6,649 nucleotides of DNA from an uncultured Devosia sp. (lineage in GTDB: Bacteria; Pseudomonadota; Alphaproteobacteria; Rhizobiales; Devosiaceae): positions 1 through 6,649 of the forward strand of contig CAMLKN010000125.1 of NCBI GenBank assembly GCA_946480655.1, given 5' to 3'. Below the pieces are notes generated by a model. That model did no database searches, was not told where the DNA came from, and saw only the letters and a program-made list of their open reading frames with translations. Positions within the stretch are counted from its first letter, which is position 1. Every line of letters starts with the position of its first letter. A program made the translations under genes and the position numbers. Below, in pieces: positions 1 to 6,330 of the stretch.

Positions 1-890
1 GGATCAATATCGTCATCAATACCGAGCGCGAGGGGCTGGCCCATGCCGCCTATGTGACGCATGGCACCTCGGCCTATGCGATGGGGCTGCTGGTCGAGGA
101 CGCTGCGGCGACGCTGAAACGCGCGCAGGCGCTGGGGGCGCAGCCCTTTGCGCAGCGCGTGGCGCCGGGGGAGCTGGCCATTCCGGCGGTGCGGGGCGTG
201 GGTGGCGGAGTGATCTATTTCCTCGACGATCACTCCGACCTGAGCCGGGTGTGGGATATCGAATTTGTGGCCGAACCGGCGCCCGGCAGCGATGCGGGGC
301 TGACCGGGTTCGACCACATTGCCCAGACGATGAACTACGAGGAAATGCTGACCTGGATCCTGTTCTACCGCTCGATCTTCGTGGTGGACAAAGGGCCGAT
401 GGTGGATGTGGTCGACCCGTCGGGCCTGGTGCGCAGCCAGGTGATCGAGAACCGGGATGGGTCGCTGCGGCTGACGCTGAACGGATCGGAAAGTCACCGG
501 ACGCTGGCCGGGCGCTTCATTGCCGAGACATTCGGATCGAGCGTCCAGCACATTGCCTTTGCCTCATCGGACATTTTCGCAACGGCGGACGCCTTGCGCC
601 GGAACGGGCTGCGCACGCTGCACATCTCGCCCAACTACTATGACGATCTCAAGGCCCGGTTCGGGCTGGACCCGGCCATGCTGGACCGCCTCCAGGCGAG
701 CAACCTCCTCTACGACCGGGACGACAGGGGCGAGTATTTCCAGCTCTATTCGACCAATCTTGGCGACGGCTTCTTCTTCGAGATCGTGCAGCGCGTTGGC
801 GGCTATGCCGGATATGGCGCCGCCAACGCGCCGTTCCGGATCGCGGCCCAGAAGCGGGCGGCCCGGCCGAACACGGTGCCCAGCCACTGA
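1..890 (+). CDS. quiC: QuiC-type 3-dehydroshikimate dehydratase, C-terminal HPPD-like part (5' end outside window)
   Basis: The reading frame is open from base 3 with no start signal in the window, so this is the 3' part of a longer gene (about 295 codons visible, stop TGA at 888-890). The translation looks like the 4-hydroxyphenylpyruvate dioxygenase-like half of the two-domain QuiC family, in which an N-terminal sugar-phosphate isomerase (TIM barrel) domain is fused to a vicinal-oxygen-chelate region. The family converts 3-dehydroshikimate to protocatechuate in cytoplasmic quinate/shikimate catabolism; the catalytic barrel would lie left of the window. Visible hallmarks are FDHIAQTMNYEEM (from about 309) and VQHIAFASSDIF (from about 543), each with a probable metal-ligand His, and FFFEIVQR (from about 772), with the ligand Glu. 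The order His, His, Glu is that of HPPD-type metal sites. GTG at 54 is an internal Val codon in a conserved stretch, not a start. A true but divergent HPPD is the alternative; the sequence around the metal ligands favours the QuiC-type fusion. The next gene converges on it. Confidence 0.82.
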   Translation, partial: INIVINTEREGLAHAAYVTHGTSAYAMGLLVEDAAATLKRAQALGAQPFAQRVAPGELAIPAVRGVGGGVIYFLDDHSDLSRVWDIEFVAEPAPGSDAGLTGFDHIAQTMNYEEMLTWILFYRSIFVVDKGPMVDVVDPSGLVRSQVIENRDGSLRLTLNGSESHRTLAGRFIAETFGSSVQHIAFASSDIFATADALRRNGLRTLHISPNYYDDLKARFGLDPAMLDRLQASNLLYDRDDRGEYFQLYSTNLGDGFFFEIVQRVGGYAGYGAANAPFRIAAQKRAARPNTVPSH

Positions 891-891
891 C

Positions 892-913
892 CAGCAAGCG
901 CCGATCATTGCTG
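892..913 (+). terminator. Weak hairpin just after the quiC-like stop codon
   Basis: CAGCAA (892-897) and TTGCTG (908-913) are perfect reverse complements around a 10-base loop, beginning 2 bp after the stop at 890. The stem is only 6 bp and no T-run follows, so termination is possible but poorly supported. The rest of the 107-bp gap (891-997) between the two convergent genes shows no gene, no clear promoter and only one further short inverted repeat (CCGGT...ACCGG, near 922-941). Confidence 0.25.
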
Positions 914-997
914 CGGGGGTGACCGGTCCTGGCCTTAACCGGATCTGCGGGGAGAGGAGGTTTCGCCTTTGGAAGCCCGGTCTATGCCTTTGTCCCC

Positions 998-1717
998 TTA
1001 CCAGGGCGTATAGCCGCCGGGTTCGATGAAGCGGCCATTGTCAGCCCCACCGAGCGCATGCTGCACCGGCAGGCGGGCGCCTTCCTCAGGCGTCATTACC
1101 CCGTATCCGGTGAGGTCGGTCTTGACGAAGCCCGGGCTGACGGAATTGACGACGATGCCGGTGTCACGCAGCTCCTCGGTGAGCTGGATAGTCAGCATGT
1201 TGAGCGCTGCCTTGGAGGCGTTGTAGCCAATGTAGCGCTGCGCAAAATAGGGCGAGGAAGGGTCAGCATTCACGCTGAGCGAGCCGAGCGAGCTCGACAG
1301 GTTGACGATGCGCCCGGCCGCCGACTTTCGCAGTAGCGGCAGCATGGCCTGGGCAACGGCAAGGGCGCCGAGGAAGTTGGTCTCCAGCACCTTGCGTACC
1401 GCCGGGATGGAGGCGCTGCCCGGGGCCGCGTCGGTGAAGTCGAAAATGCCGGCATTGTTCACGAGGATGTCGAGCCGGCCGTGCGCGGCATCGATGGCGG
1501 CAGCGGCGGCAGCGATGCTGGCCTCGTCGGTGACGTCGAGCTGCACGAAGGTCGTCGCGAGTCCCTGAGCCGCGAGGCCTGCGACGGCTGCTTCGCCGCG
1601 CGCGGCATCACGCGAGCCGATGATCACGGCGACACCGGCCTCGGCGAGCTGGCGGGCGATTTCGAGGCCGATCCCCTTGTTGGCGCCGGTGACGAGGGCA
1701 ATGCGCTTGTTGTCCAT
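998..1717 (-). CDS. Classical short-chain dehydrogenase/reductase (SDR), carbonyl-reductase-like
   Basis: A complete 239-residue cytoplasmic NAD(P)(H)-dependent oxidoreductase, the usual length for a classical SDR. The cofactor motif TGANKGIG is at residues 10-17, the NNAG motif at 87-90, an active-site Asn at 114, the catalytic Ser within SSS at 141-143, and the YNASK pair Tyr165/Lys169, so the catalytic tetrad is intact. A Ser-Arg pair after the second beta strand (GSRD, 34-37), with no acidic residue at that strand's end, points to NADP(H) preference. SPGFVKTDLTGYG near 194-206 matches the carbonyl/menthone reductase-like branch; the substrate cannot be read from the sequence. ATG at 1717 is chosen because AAGGA (1728-1724) lies 6 bases upstream and the Rossmann fold begins at once; the longer open frame up to 1981 would overlap the divergent tetR gene and adds no conserved sequence. 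The divergent TetR neighbour is its likely regulator. Confidence 0.93.
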   Translation of the reverse strand: MDNKRIALVTGANKGIGLEIARQLAEAGVAVIIGSRDAARGEAAVAGLAAQGLATTFVQLDVTDEASIAAAAAAIDAAHGRLDILVNNAGIFDFTDAAPGSASIPAVRKVLETNFLGALAVAQAMLPLLRKSAAGRIVNLSSSLGSLSVNADPSSPYFAQRYIGYNASKAALNMLTIQLTEELRDTGIVVNSVSPGFVKTDLTGYGVMTPEEGARLPVQHALGGADNGRFIEPGGYTPW

Positions 1718-1786
1718 GGATGATCCTTTCCAATGACGTTGGACGGCCCTAGTATGTGAAGCATCCTTCAGTTTGAGAATTCGCAT
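1718..1786. promoter_or_regulatory. Divergent promoter region of the SDR and tetR genes, with a candidate operator
   Basis: This 69-bp gap must hold the start signals of both divergent genes. It contains the inverted repeat TGAAG-CATC-CTTCA (1757-1770; 5-bp arms, 4-bp spacer) near its middle, where a TetR-family dimer could block both promoters. CATACT on the minus strand (about 1756-1751) is a possible -10 for the reductase, but no good -35 is visible for either gene. That it is regulatory is inferred from gene arrangement; the exact operator is a guess. Confidence 0.4.
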
Positions 1787-2416
1787 ATGGCTGTCGCCAC
1801 CCCTGCCGCGCTGACCCCCCGGAAAAGGCCGCGCCAGGCGCGCTCGGCCGCAACGCTGGACGCGATTTTCGAGGCGACCATTCAGGTTTTGCTGGCCGAT
1901 GGAATGCGGGCGCTGACCACGACGCGGGTCGCGGAACGGGCCGGCGTTTCGGTGGGGACGATGTATCAGTACTTTCCGCACAAGCAGTCCCTGATCTATG
2001 CCCTTAACGAGCGCTATCTCGAGGTGCTGGCGGATAAGGTCGAGACGACCTGTCGTGCAAAGGCCGGCCGGCCGGTGGCGGAGATGCTGGCGGCGCTGAT
2101 CGAGACCTACTGGCGGGCCAAGACCGAGCGGGCGGAGGTGACGCGGGCGCTGTATCGCTCGGTGGTCGAGATGGACAACGAAGCCTTGGTGGAGTCGTTT
2201 GCCCAGCGCGTAGACGCGGCTACGGCAGCCATGCTTGCGAGCGCCCCCGACGCGACATTTGGCAACCTGCCGATGGTCACCCTAACGCTGGTCACCGTGA
2301 TCTTCGGGGCGATCCGGAACGCCTTCGAGCGCAACCTGACCCAGCCCGAGATTGACGCCCTGCAGGTGGAACTGCTGGCCATGTGTCGGGCCTATGTCGA
2401 GATTTCAAGACGATAG
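1787..2416 (+). CDS. TetR/AcrR-family transcriptional regulator
   Basis: A complete 209-residue regulator, the typical length for the family. After a basic N-terminal tail (RKRPRQARS, 12-20), residues 20-80 form the TetR DNA-binding domain: first helix AATLDAIFEATIQVL, then the helix-turn-helix TTTRVAERAGVSVGTMYQYFPHK (positions 44-66, key residues Ala49, Gly53, Val54, Ser55, Thr58, Tyr60, Tyr62, Phe63). Residues from about 85 on are an all-helical ligand-binding and dimerisation domain that is variable in this family, so the inducer cannot be read. ATG 1787 follows a weak GAGAA (1775-1779) at 7 bases; no better start is visible. It is divergent from the SDR gene across 69 bp, the common layout for a TetR repressor and its target, so it probably represses the reductase and itself and is released by a small molecule that may be the reductase's substrate. 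Its 3' end faces the Rrf2 gene across only 12 bp. Confidence 0.93.
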   Translation: MAVATPAALTPRKRPRQARSAATLDAIFEATIQVLLADGMRALTTTRVAERAGVSVGTMYQYFPHKQSLIYALNERYLEVLADKVETTCRAKAGRPVAEMLAALIETYWRAKTERAEVTRALYRSVVEMDNEALVESFAQRVDAATAAMLASAPDATFGNLPMVTLTLVTVIFGAIRNAFERNLTQPEIDALQVELLAMCRAYVEISRR

Positions 2417-2428
2417 GCTGAGGCGCGC

Positions 2429-2878
2429 CTATGGCGGGGGGACTGGCTTACAGTGGATGCCCAGGCCCTGTGACGTCTGGGGCATCAACTTGTCGAGGGT
2501 GATCCCGCGAAAGGTCTCGAGAAACAGCGCCTCGGCTTTTGCCAAGGTGTCGGACAGGGCGTGGTTGACCGCGCGTTCCACCTGGCACACGGTATCCTCG
2601 TTGCGGCTGGCGATAGCGAAGAGACCCGGGCGATCCAGCGCGACATAGACGTCGTGCAGGGTGATCTCGCTGAGGGGCCGGGCGAGCATCCAGCCGCCGC
2701 CATGGCCCTTTTCCGATGTAACGTAGCCCGCTTCACGCAGGCCCGCCATGGTGCGGCGGAACACTGGCGGGTTGGTGCCCATGGTGTTGGCGAGCACATC
2801 TGAGGTCAGCGGGACTGAGACCTGACCAAGGTGCAGCAACACGTGCAGAACCCCCGACAGGCGCGTGTCCTTGTTCAT
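2429..2878 (-). CDS. Rrf2-family transcriptional regulator (two cysteines, no Fe-S triad)
   Basis: A complete 149-residue regulator of usual Rrf2 length. It opens with the characteristic MNKDTRLSGVLHVLLHL, followed by a winged helix-turn-helix: TSDVLANTMGTNPPVFRRTM (25-44), LREAGYVTSEKG (47-58) and the glycine-rich wing GHGGGWMLARP (58-68). Residues about 105-128 form the long C-terminal dimerisation helix (HALSDTLAKAEALFLETF). The three closely spaced cysteines that bind a cluster in IscR/NsrR-type members are absent; only Cys98, in the family-typical context CQVERAV, and Cys143 near the tail are present, so any sensing would more likely be thiol-based or by ligand. ATG at 2878 is preferred because GAGGA (2890-2886) lies 7 bases upstream and the protein then begins at the conserved residues; ATG at 2884 would have its Shine-Dalgarno only 1 base away. 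It is divergent from the MFS exporter and probably represses it through the palindrome at 2945-2963. Confidence 0.92.
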   Translation of the reverse strand: MNKDTRLSGVLHVLLHLGQVSVPLTSDVLANTMGTNPPVFRRTMAGLREAGYVTSEKGHGGGWMLARPLSEITLHDVYVALDRPGLFAIASRNEDTVCQVERAVNHALSDTLAKAEALFLETFRGITLDKLMPQTSQGLGIHCKPVPPP

Positions 2879-2923
2879 ATCCATGTCCTCGCTTCGTGCA
2901 TATCGGCCGCGCCTCCACATTGG

Positions 2924-2952
2924 TTGACCTCGCTCGCGATGTCTCGTATCTA
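2924..2952 (+). promoter_or_regulatory. Probable promoter of the MFS exporter gene
   Basis: A -35 match TTGACC (2924-2929, 5 of 6 to TTGACA) is followed, after exactly 17 bp, by TATCTA (2947-2952, TAT- start, 3 of 6 to TATAAT). The spacing is ideal for a sigma-70-type promoter and the -10 lies about 27 bp before the start codon. The -10 falls inside the left arm of the inverted repeat at 2945-2963, so a repressor there would compete with RNA polymerase. The corresponding promoter for the Rrf2 gene on the minus strand is not clear. Confidence 0.5.
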
Positions 2953-2963
2953 CAAAAGATACG
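2945..2963. promoter_or_regulatory. Perfect inverted repeat, candidate Rrf2 operator
   Basis: CGTATCT (2945-2951) and AGATACG (2957-2963) are exact reverse complements separated by ACAAA. Symmetry continues after one mismatch on each side: TC at 2942-2943 pairs with GA at 2965-2966. This is the strongest dyad in any intergenic region of the window, lies between the divergent Rrf2 and exporter genes and overlaps the exporter's probable -10. Its size and AT-rich centre fit a dimeric Rrf2-type winged-helix protein. Binding by the neighbouring regulator is inferred. Confidence 0.7.
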
Positions 2964-2978
2964 TGAATAGGAGTTGTG

Positions 2979-4526
2979 ATGTCTACCCTCAATCCCACGG
3001 GCCACGGCCTGGAGCCCGCCCACCCCATCATTGACGACCCGAAGCGGCGGCGTTCGATCCTCCTCGCTGTCTGCATTGCGCTGATGGCAGTGATCGCCGC
3101 GGTTTCCGGACTCAATGTCGCGCAGCCGCAAATGGCCCTCGCCCTCAATGGATCGCAGGGCGATGTGCTGTGGATCATCAACATCTACGCCATCACGCTC
3201 GCGGCGCTGCTGCTGCCCCTTGGGGCGGTCGGCGACCGCTGGGGGAGGAAGCCCGTATTGCTCATCGGGTTGGTGCTGTTCGGCGTGGCCAATGTGGCCT
3301 CGGGCCTCGCCGGCTCGGTGCCGGTGATGCTCGGCGCGCGTTTGCTGGCCGGTGTCGGCGCGGCGATGATCATGCCGGTGACGCTCTCGGTGATCACCTC
3401 GGCTTTTCCGGCCGAGGAACGGTCCAAGGCCATCGGCATCTGGACCGGCGTCGCCGGTGGTGGCGGTATTCTCGGCATGTTCCTCTCGGCACTGCTGGTC
3501 GACGTGCTCGACTGGCGCTGGCTGTTCGTCCTGCCGGTGGTGCTGGTGATCGCGGCCGCCCTGGTATCGCTGCGGGCCATCCCCAACTCACGCGAGCATT
3601 CGGCACATGGGTTCGACCTCCACGGCGCGGTGCTTGCGGCGATGGCCGTGGTTGGGCTGATCCTGTTCCTGCATGAGGGACCGGTGGCGGGCTGGGCCGC
3701 GCCGATCACACTGGTCGGCCTGGTCGCCGGGGTCGTGGCAAGCATCGGATTTGCACTCTGGGAATTGCGGCACCCGGCGCCCCTGCTGGATATCCGCCTC
3801 TTCGCCAAGCGCAGTCTTACCAGCGGGTCGGTGACCCTGCTGGTCTGGTTCGGTGTGCAGGCCGGGGTGTTTGTGGTGCTGTTCCCCTTCTTCCAGGCCG
3901 TTCTCGGTTGGTCGGGGCTTCTAGCGACGCTGGGGCTGATGCCGATGGCGATTCTGATGATGGTGTCCTCGGCGATGGCCGCGCAGGTGGCCAAGGGGAT
4001 CGGCAACCGGCTGACCATGGCGCTGGGCATGTTGCTCGGCGGCAGCGGGCTCGCCTTGATGTCGATGCTGGTCTCGGTCGATGCCGGCTATATGGGGGTG
4101 CTGCCGGGAATGATCGCCATGGGGCTAGGCATGGGCCTGTCGATGGCGCCGTCCACCGAGGCCATCACGTCCTCGCTGCCGCGCGACCGCCAGGGTGTCG
4201 CGTCGGCGCTCAATGATGTGACGCGCGAGTTCGGCACCTCGCTGGGCGTGGCTCTGCTTGGTGCCATGTTCACCGCGGGCTATGGCAGCGCCATTGCCGG
4301 GCGGCTCGCGGGCGTGCCCGAGGATGTCGCGGCCGAGGTCAGCAAGGGCATCGCCGGTGCACTCGATCTGGCGAACGATCCTGCCTCAACGGCGCTGCTG
4401 CGCTCGGCACGCGAAGCCTTTGTCGAAGCGTGGCAGCAGGCCATGTGGGCGGGCGTCGTCGTCATGGCGCTGCTGCTGGTCTTCGTGCTGCTGCGAGGGC
4501 CGCAGCCGCAACATGCACCAGCCTGA
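2979..4526 (+). CDS. MFS drug/metabolite exporter, DHA2 (14-helix, EmrB/QacA-like) family
   Basis: A 515-residue inner-membrane secondary transporter, probably a proton-coupled exporter of small hydrophobic or toxic compounds. About 14 hydrophobic segments can be placed (roughly 27-47, 63-83, 92-112, 117-138, 151-172, 180-200, 214-232, 240-260, 283-303, 312-334, 343-365, 371-392, 418-438, 487-505), with a soluble stretch (about 439-486) before the last helix as in DHA2 proteins. Motif A between helices 2 and 3 is clear: LGAVGDRWGRKP (81-92). The glycine-rich helix 5 (GVAGGGGILG, 157-166) stands at motif C, although the usual Gly-Pro is Gly-Val. Helix 1 carries NVAQP (46-50), the end of motif D1, but the acidic residue normally about five residues before it is Ala41. 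ATG 2979 is preferred over the in-frame GTG at 2976 because AGGAG (2969-2973) is 5 bases from the ATG. The divergent Rrf2 regulator is its probable repressor. The substrate is unknown. Confidence 0.92.
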   Translation: MSTLNPTGHGLEPAHPIIDDPKRRRSILLAVCIALMAVIAAVSGLNVAQPQMALALNGSQGDVLWIINIYAITLAALLLPLGAVGDRWGRKPVLLIGLVLFGVANVASGLAGSVPVMLGARLLAGVGAAMIMPVTLSVITSAFPAEERSKAIGIWTGVAGGGGILGMFLSALLVDVLDWRWLFVLPVVLVIAAALVSLRAIPNSREHSAHGFDLHGAVLAAMAVVGLILFLHEGPVAGWAAPITLVGLVAGVVASIGFALWELRHPAPLLDIRLFAKRSLTSGSVTLLVWFGVQAGVFVVLFPFFQAVLGWSGLLATLGLMPMAILMMVSSAMAAQVAKGIGNRLTMALGMLLGGSGLALMSMLVSVDAGYMGVLPGMIAMGLGMGLSMAPSTEAITSSLPRDRQGVASALNDVTREFGTSLGVALLGAMFTAGYGSAIAGRLAGVPEDVAAEVSKGIAGALDLANDPASTALLRSAREAFVEAWQQAMWAGVVVMALLLVFVLLRGPQPQHAPA

Positions 4527-4535
4527 CCATCTTGC

Positions 4536-4557
4536 GGCGGGGGGTGTGCCCCTCGCC
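4536..4557 (+). terminator. GC-rich hairpin after the MFS gene, possible terminator
   Basis: Ten bases after the stop at 4526 a 9-bp stem can form: GGCGGGGGG (4536-4544) against CCCCTCGCC (4549-4557), with one G-T pair and the loop TGTG. It is stable but has no T-run after it, so it is either a weak intrinsic terminator or an RNA 3'-end stabiliser. It separates the exporter from the fucosidase gene. Confidence 0.4.
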
Positions 4558-4593
4558 GATCATTGCCAGCAGAAGCGACGTTGCGCCTCTGCA

Positions 4594-4618
4594 TCCCCGC
4601 CCTTGCCTCCCCGCCCTT
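4594..4618 (+). repeat. Short direct repeat TCCCCGCCCTT x2 upstream of the fucosidase gene
   Basis: TCCCCGCCCTT occurs at 4594-4604 and exactly again at 4608-4618, a 14-base period within a pyrimidine-rich strip. It lies just upstream of a weak promoter-like pair, TTGCCT (4603-4608) and TAGTAT (4624-4629, 15-bp spacing), so it could be an activator or repressor half-site pair for the fucosidase gene. The spacing is not a full helical turn plus symmetry, and low complexity could explain it. Confidence 0.35.
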
Positions 4619-4668
4619 CAAACTAGTATGGAAGTTCCCAGTGTTGCATCGGAGGCAGTTGGGCGGAC

Positions 4669-6318
4669 ATGAGCGCGGAAAACGAAACCATTACATCGGC
4701 TTCGCCGGTCGCGTCGGCCCCCACCCCAAAGGGGGCCGGGCGGGCGTTGAGGGTTGATCCGCCGGTGCGATTCACGCCGGATTGGTCGTCCCTGACGGCG
4801 GGATATAGCGTGCCCGACTGGTTCCGGGACGCCAAGTTCGGGATCTGGGCGCATTGGAGCGCGCAATGCGTTCCGGAGGCCGGAGACTGGTATGCGCGCG
4901 AAATGTATATCCAGGGCAGCCGATCCTACCGGCATCACCTCGCGCATTATGGCCATCCGGCCGATATCGGCTTCATGGAAATCCAGAACCAGTGGAAGGC
5001 CGAGAACTGGGACCCGGCCCGGCTGCTGGACCTCTATGTCCGGGCCGGTGCCAAGTACTTCATGGCGCTGGCCAACCATCACGACAATCTCGACTGCTAT
5101 GCTTCCCGCCACCACCCCTGGAACACCACGCGTGTCGGACCCGGCAAGGACATCGTGGGCATATGGGAAAAGCTGGCGCGGAAACGCGGCTTGCGCTTCG
5201 CCGTGTCGAACCACTCCGCCCATGCCTGGCACTGGAACCAGCCGGCCTATGGCTATGACCCCGAGGGCCCGAGGGCCGGTGAGCGCTATGACGCCTACAC
5301 GCTGAGGGCAGCCGACGGACGGGGAAAATGGTGGGAGGGGCTCGACCCGCAGCAGCTCTATACCGGGCGCCACATGCCCATGCCCGAGGGCATCAGGACC
5401 ATCGACGAGGCCAATGCCTGGCACGAGGCCACTGACCGCCTCTGGAGCGAGGGCGTGCCGGCGGACTCGAACTTTGCACGCGACTGGCTGGCGAGGTGTC
5501 AGGACCTGACAGAGCAGTACCGGCCGGACATGGTCTATTTCGACAATTTCGACCTGCCGCTTGAACAGCACGGCCTCGATTTCACGGCCTGGTACTACAA
5601 CCAGTCGATGCAGTGGCATGACGGGCGCCTCGAAGCGGTGGTTGCCGCCAAGATGACGCCGCCGCAACGCCGCATGGGCCTGGTCGACGACGTCGAGCGC
5701 GGCGGCAAGGACTATATCGAGCGCTTTCCCTGGCAGACCGACACCTGCCTGGGCAATTGGCACTATGACGCCGATCTCTATGCCAGGGACGGCTACAAAT
5801 CTGCGGCCACGGTCATCCATACCCTGTGCGACGTGGTCTCCAAGAACGGCAATCTCATGCTTTCGGTGCCGATGCGCGGCGATGGCACGATTGACGACAA
5901 GGAAGAACGCATCCTCGAGGATATTGCCGGCTGGATGGCCCGGTTCGGCGAGGCGATCTATGCCACCCGCCCCTGGAAACTCTTCGGCGAGGGGCCGACA
6001 CGGACGCGCGCTGGCCTGTTTTCCGAGGGCGGTCCGGCATCGCCCTTCGGGCCGCAGGATATCCGCTATGTCACGCGCGAAGGCAGGCTGCACGCGCTGG
6101 TCCTCGGATGGCCCGAGGACAATGTCGTCCGGCTGACCCGGCTGGGCAAAAGCAATCCCACGCTTTCAGGCGAGATCGAGCGCGTCACCCTGCCCGGCGA
6201 TCCGACGCCCCTGCCCTTCCGCCGCACCGAAACGGCCCTCGAGGTGACGCTACCGGAGGCTGGCCGACACCCGATCGGCGTCGCCCTCATTCTTCATGGA
6301 GACGGCATCACCCCGTGA
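4669..6318 (+). CDS. Glycoside hydrolase family 29, alpha-L-fucosidase-like
   Basis: A complete 549-residue glycoside hydrolase, somewhat longer than many bacterial GH29 enzymes. The (beta/alpha)8 catalytic domain starts near residue 48: VPDWFRDAKFGIWAHWSAQ (48-66, compare the family's KFGIFIHWG), GAKYFMALANHHDNLDCYAS (127-146, compare KYvVLTaKHHDGF), GLRFAVSNHSAHAWHW (174-189), and YRPDMVYFDNFDL (284-296), in which Asp292 aligns with the family's catalytic nucleophile. SKNGNLMLSVPMRGDGTID (391-409) matches the conserved GGNLLLNIGPxxDG strand, and a small beta-rich domain follows (about 430-549). The first 30 residues are Ser/Ala/Pro-rich with no hydrophobic signal segment, so the enzyme is probably cytoplasmic and acts on imported fucosylated sugars. 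Retaining hydrolysis of alpha-L-fucosides is the family reaction; related sugars such as alpha-L-galactosides are possible because several substrate-pocket motifs deviate. ATG 4669 has GGAGG at 4651-4655, 13 bases away, which is rather far; no in-frame alternative is better. It converges with the livM-like gene at 23 bp. Confidence 0.88.
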   Translation: MSAENETITSASPVASAPTPKGAGRALRVDPPVRFTPDWSSLTAGYSVPDWFRDAKFGIWAHWSAQCVPEAGDWYAREMYIQGSRSYRHHLAHYGHPADIGFMEIQNQWKAENWDPARLLDLYVRAGAKYFMALANHHDNLDCYASRHHPWNTTRVGPGKDIVGIWEKLARKRGLRFAVSNHSAHAWHWNQPAYGYDPEGPRAGERYDAYTLRAADGRGKWWEGLDPQQLYTGRHMPMPEGIRTIDEANAWHEATDRLWSEGVPADSNFARDWLARCQDLTEQYRPDMVYFDNFDLPLEQHGLDFTAWYYNQSMQWHDGRLEAVVAAKMTPPQRRMGLVDDVERGGKDYIERFPWQTDTCLGNWHYDADLYARDGYKSAATVIHTLCDVVSKNGNLMLSVPMRGDGTIDDKEERILEDIAGWMARFGEAIYATRPWKLFGEGPTRTRAGLFSEGGPASPFGPQDIRYVTREGRLHALVLGWPEDNVVRLTRLGKSNPTLSGEIERVTLPGDPTPLPFRRTETALEVTLPEAGRHPIGVALILHGDGITP

Positions 6319-6330
6319 TGCCGCAACTGG

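Noticed and set aside
564..908. A 114-codon minus-strand open frame opposite the quiC-like gene.
   Set aside because: It is opposite conserved metal-site motifs of the QuiC-type protein and shows no domain of its own.
951..1010. AGGAGG-like purine run at about 951-960 that could be a ribosome binding site for a small plus-strand gene.
   Set aside because: The next ATG (984) is more than 20 bases away and opens only a nine-codon frame that ends in the SDR gene's 3' end.
1718..1981. An 88-residue N-terminal extension of the SDR protein.
   Set aside because: It would run through the start of the divergent tetR gene, is Arg-rich without conserved sequence, and the ATG at 1717 has a well-placed AAGGA and begins the Rossmann fold at the normal position.
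2879..3184. An N-terminal extension of the Rrf2 protein reaching into the MFS gene.
   Set aside because: The canonical Rrf2 N-terminus begins at the ATG at 2878 with a Shine-Dalgarno 7 bases upstream; the extension would overlap the exporter gene and its promoter.
3185..4030. A 281-codon minus-strand open frame inside the MFS gene.
   Set aside because: Its composition (Ser, Thr, Pro, Arg-rich, low complexity) is that of an antisense shadow, and the plus-strand frame encodes a clear membrane transporter.
899..4566. The 13-mer CGCCGATCATTGC occurs at 899-911 and again at 4554-4566, both soon after a gene's stop codon.
   Set aside because: One 13-base match in 6.6 kb of GC-rich DNA is close to chance expectation, and no longer flanking similarity exists.
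4618..6093. A 491-codon open frame on the minus strand opposite the fucosidase gene.
   Set aside because: It is the mirror of a strongly conserved GH29 coding frame in GC-rich DNA. Its translation is rich in Arg, Gly, Pro and Val with no recognisable domain and it has no sensible promoter or start signal.
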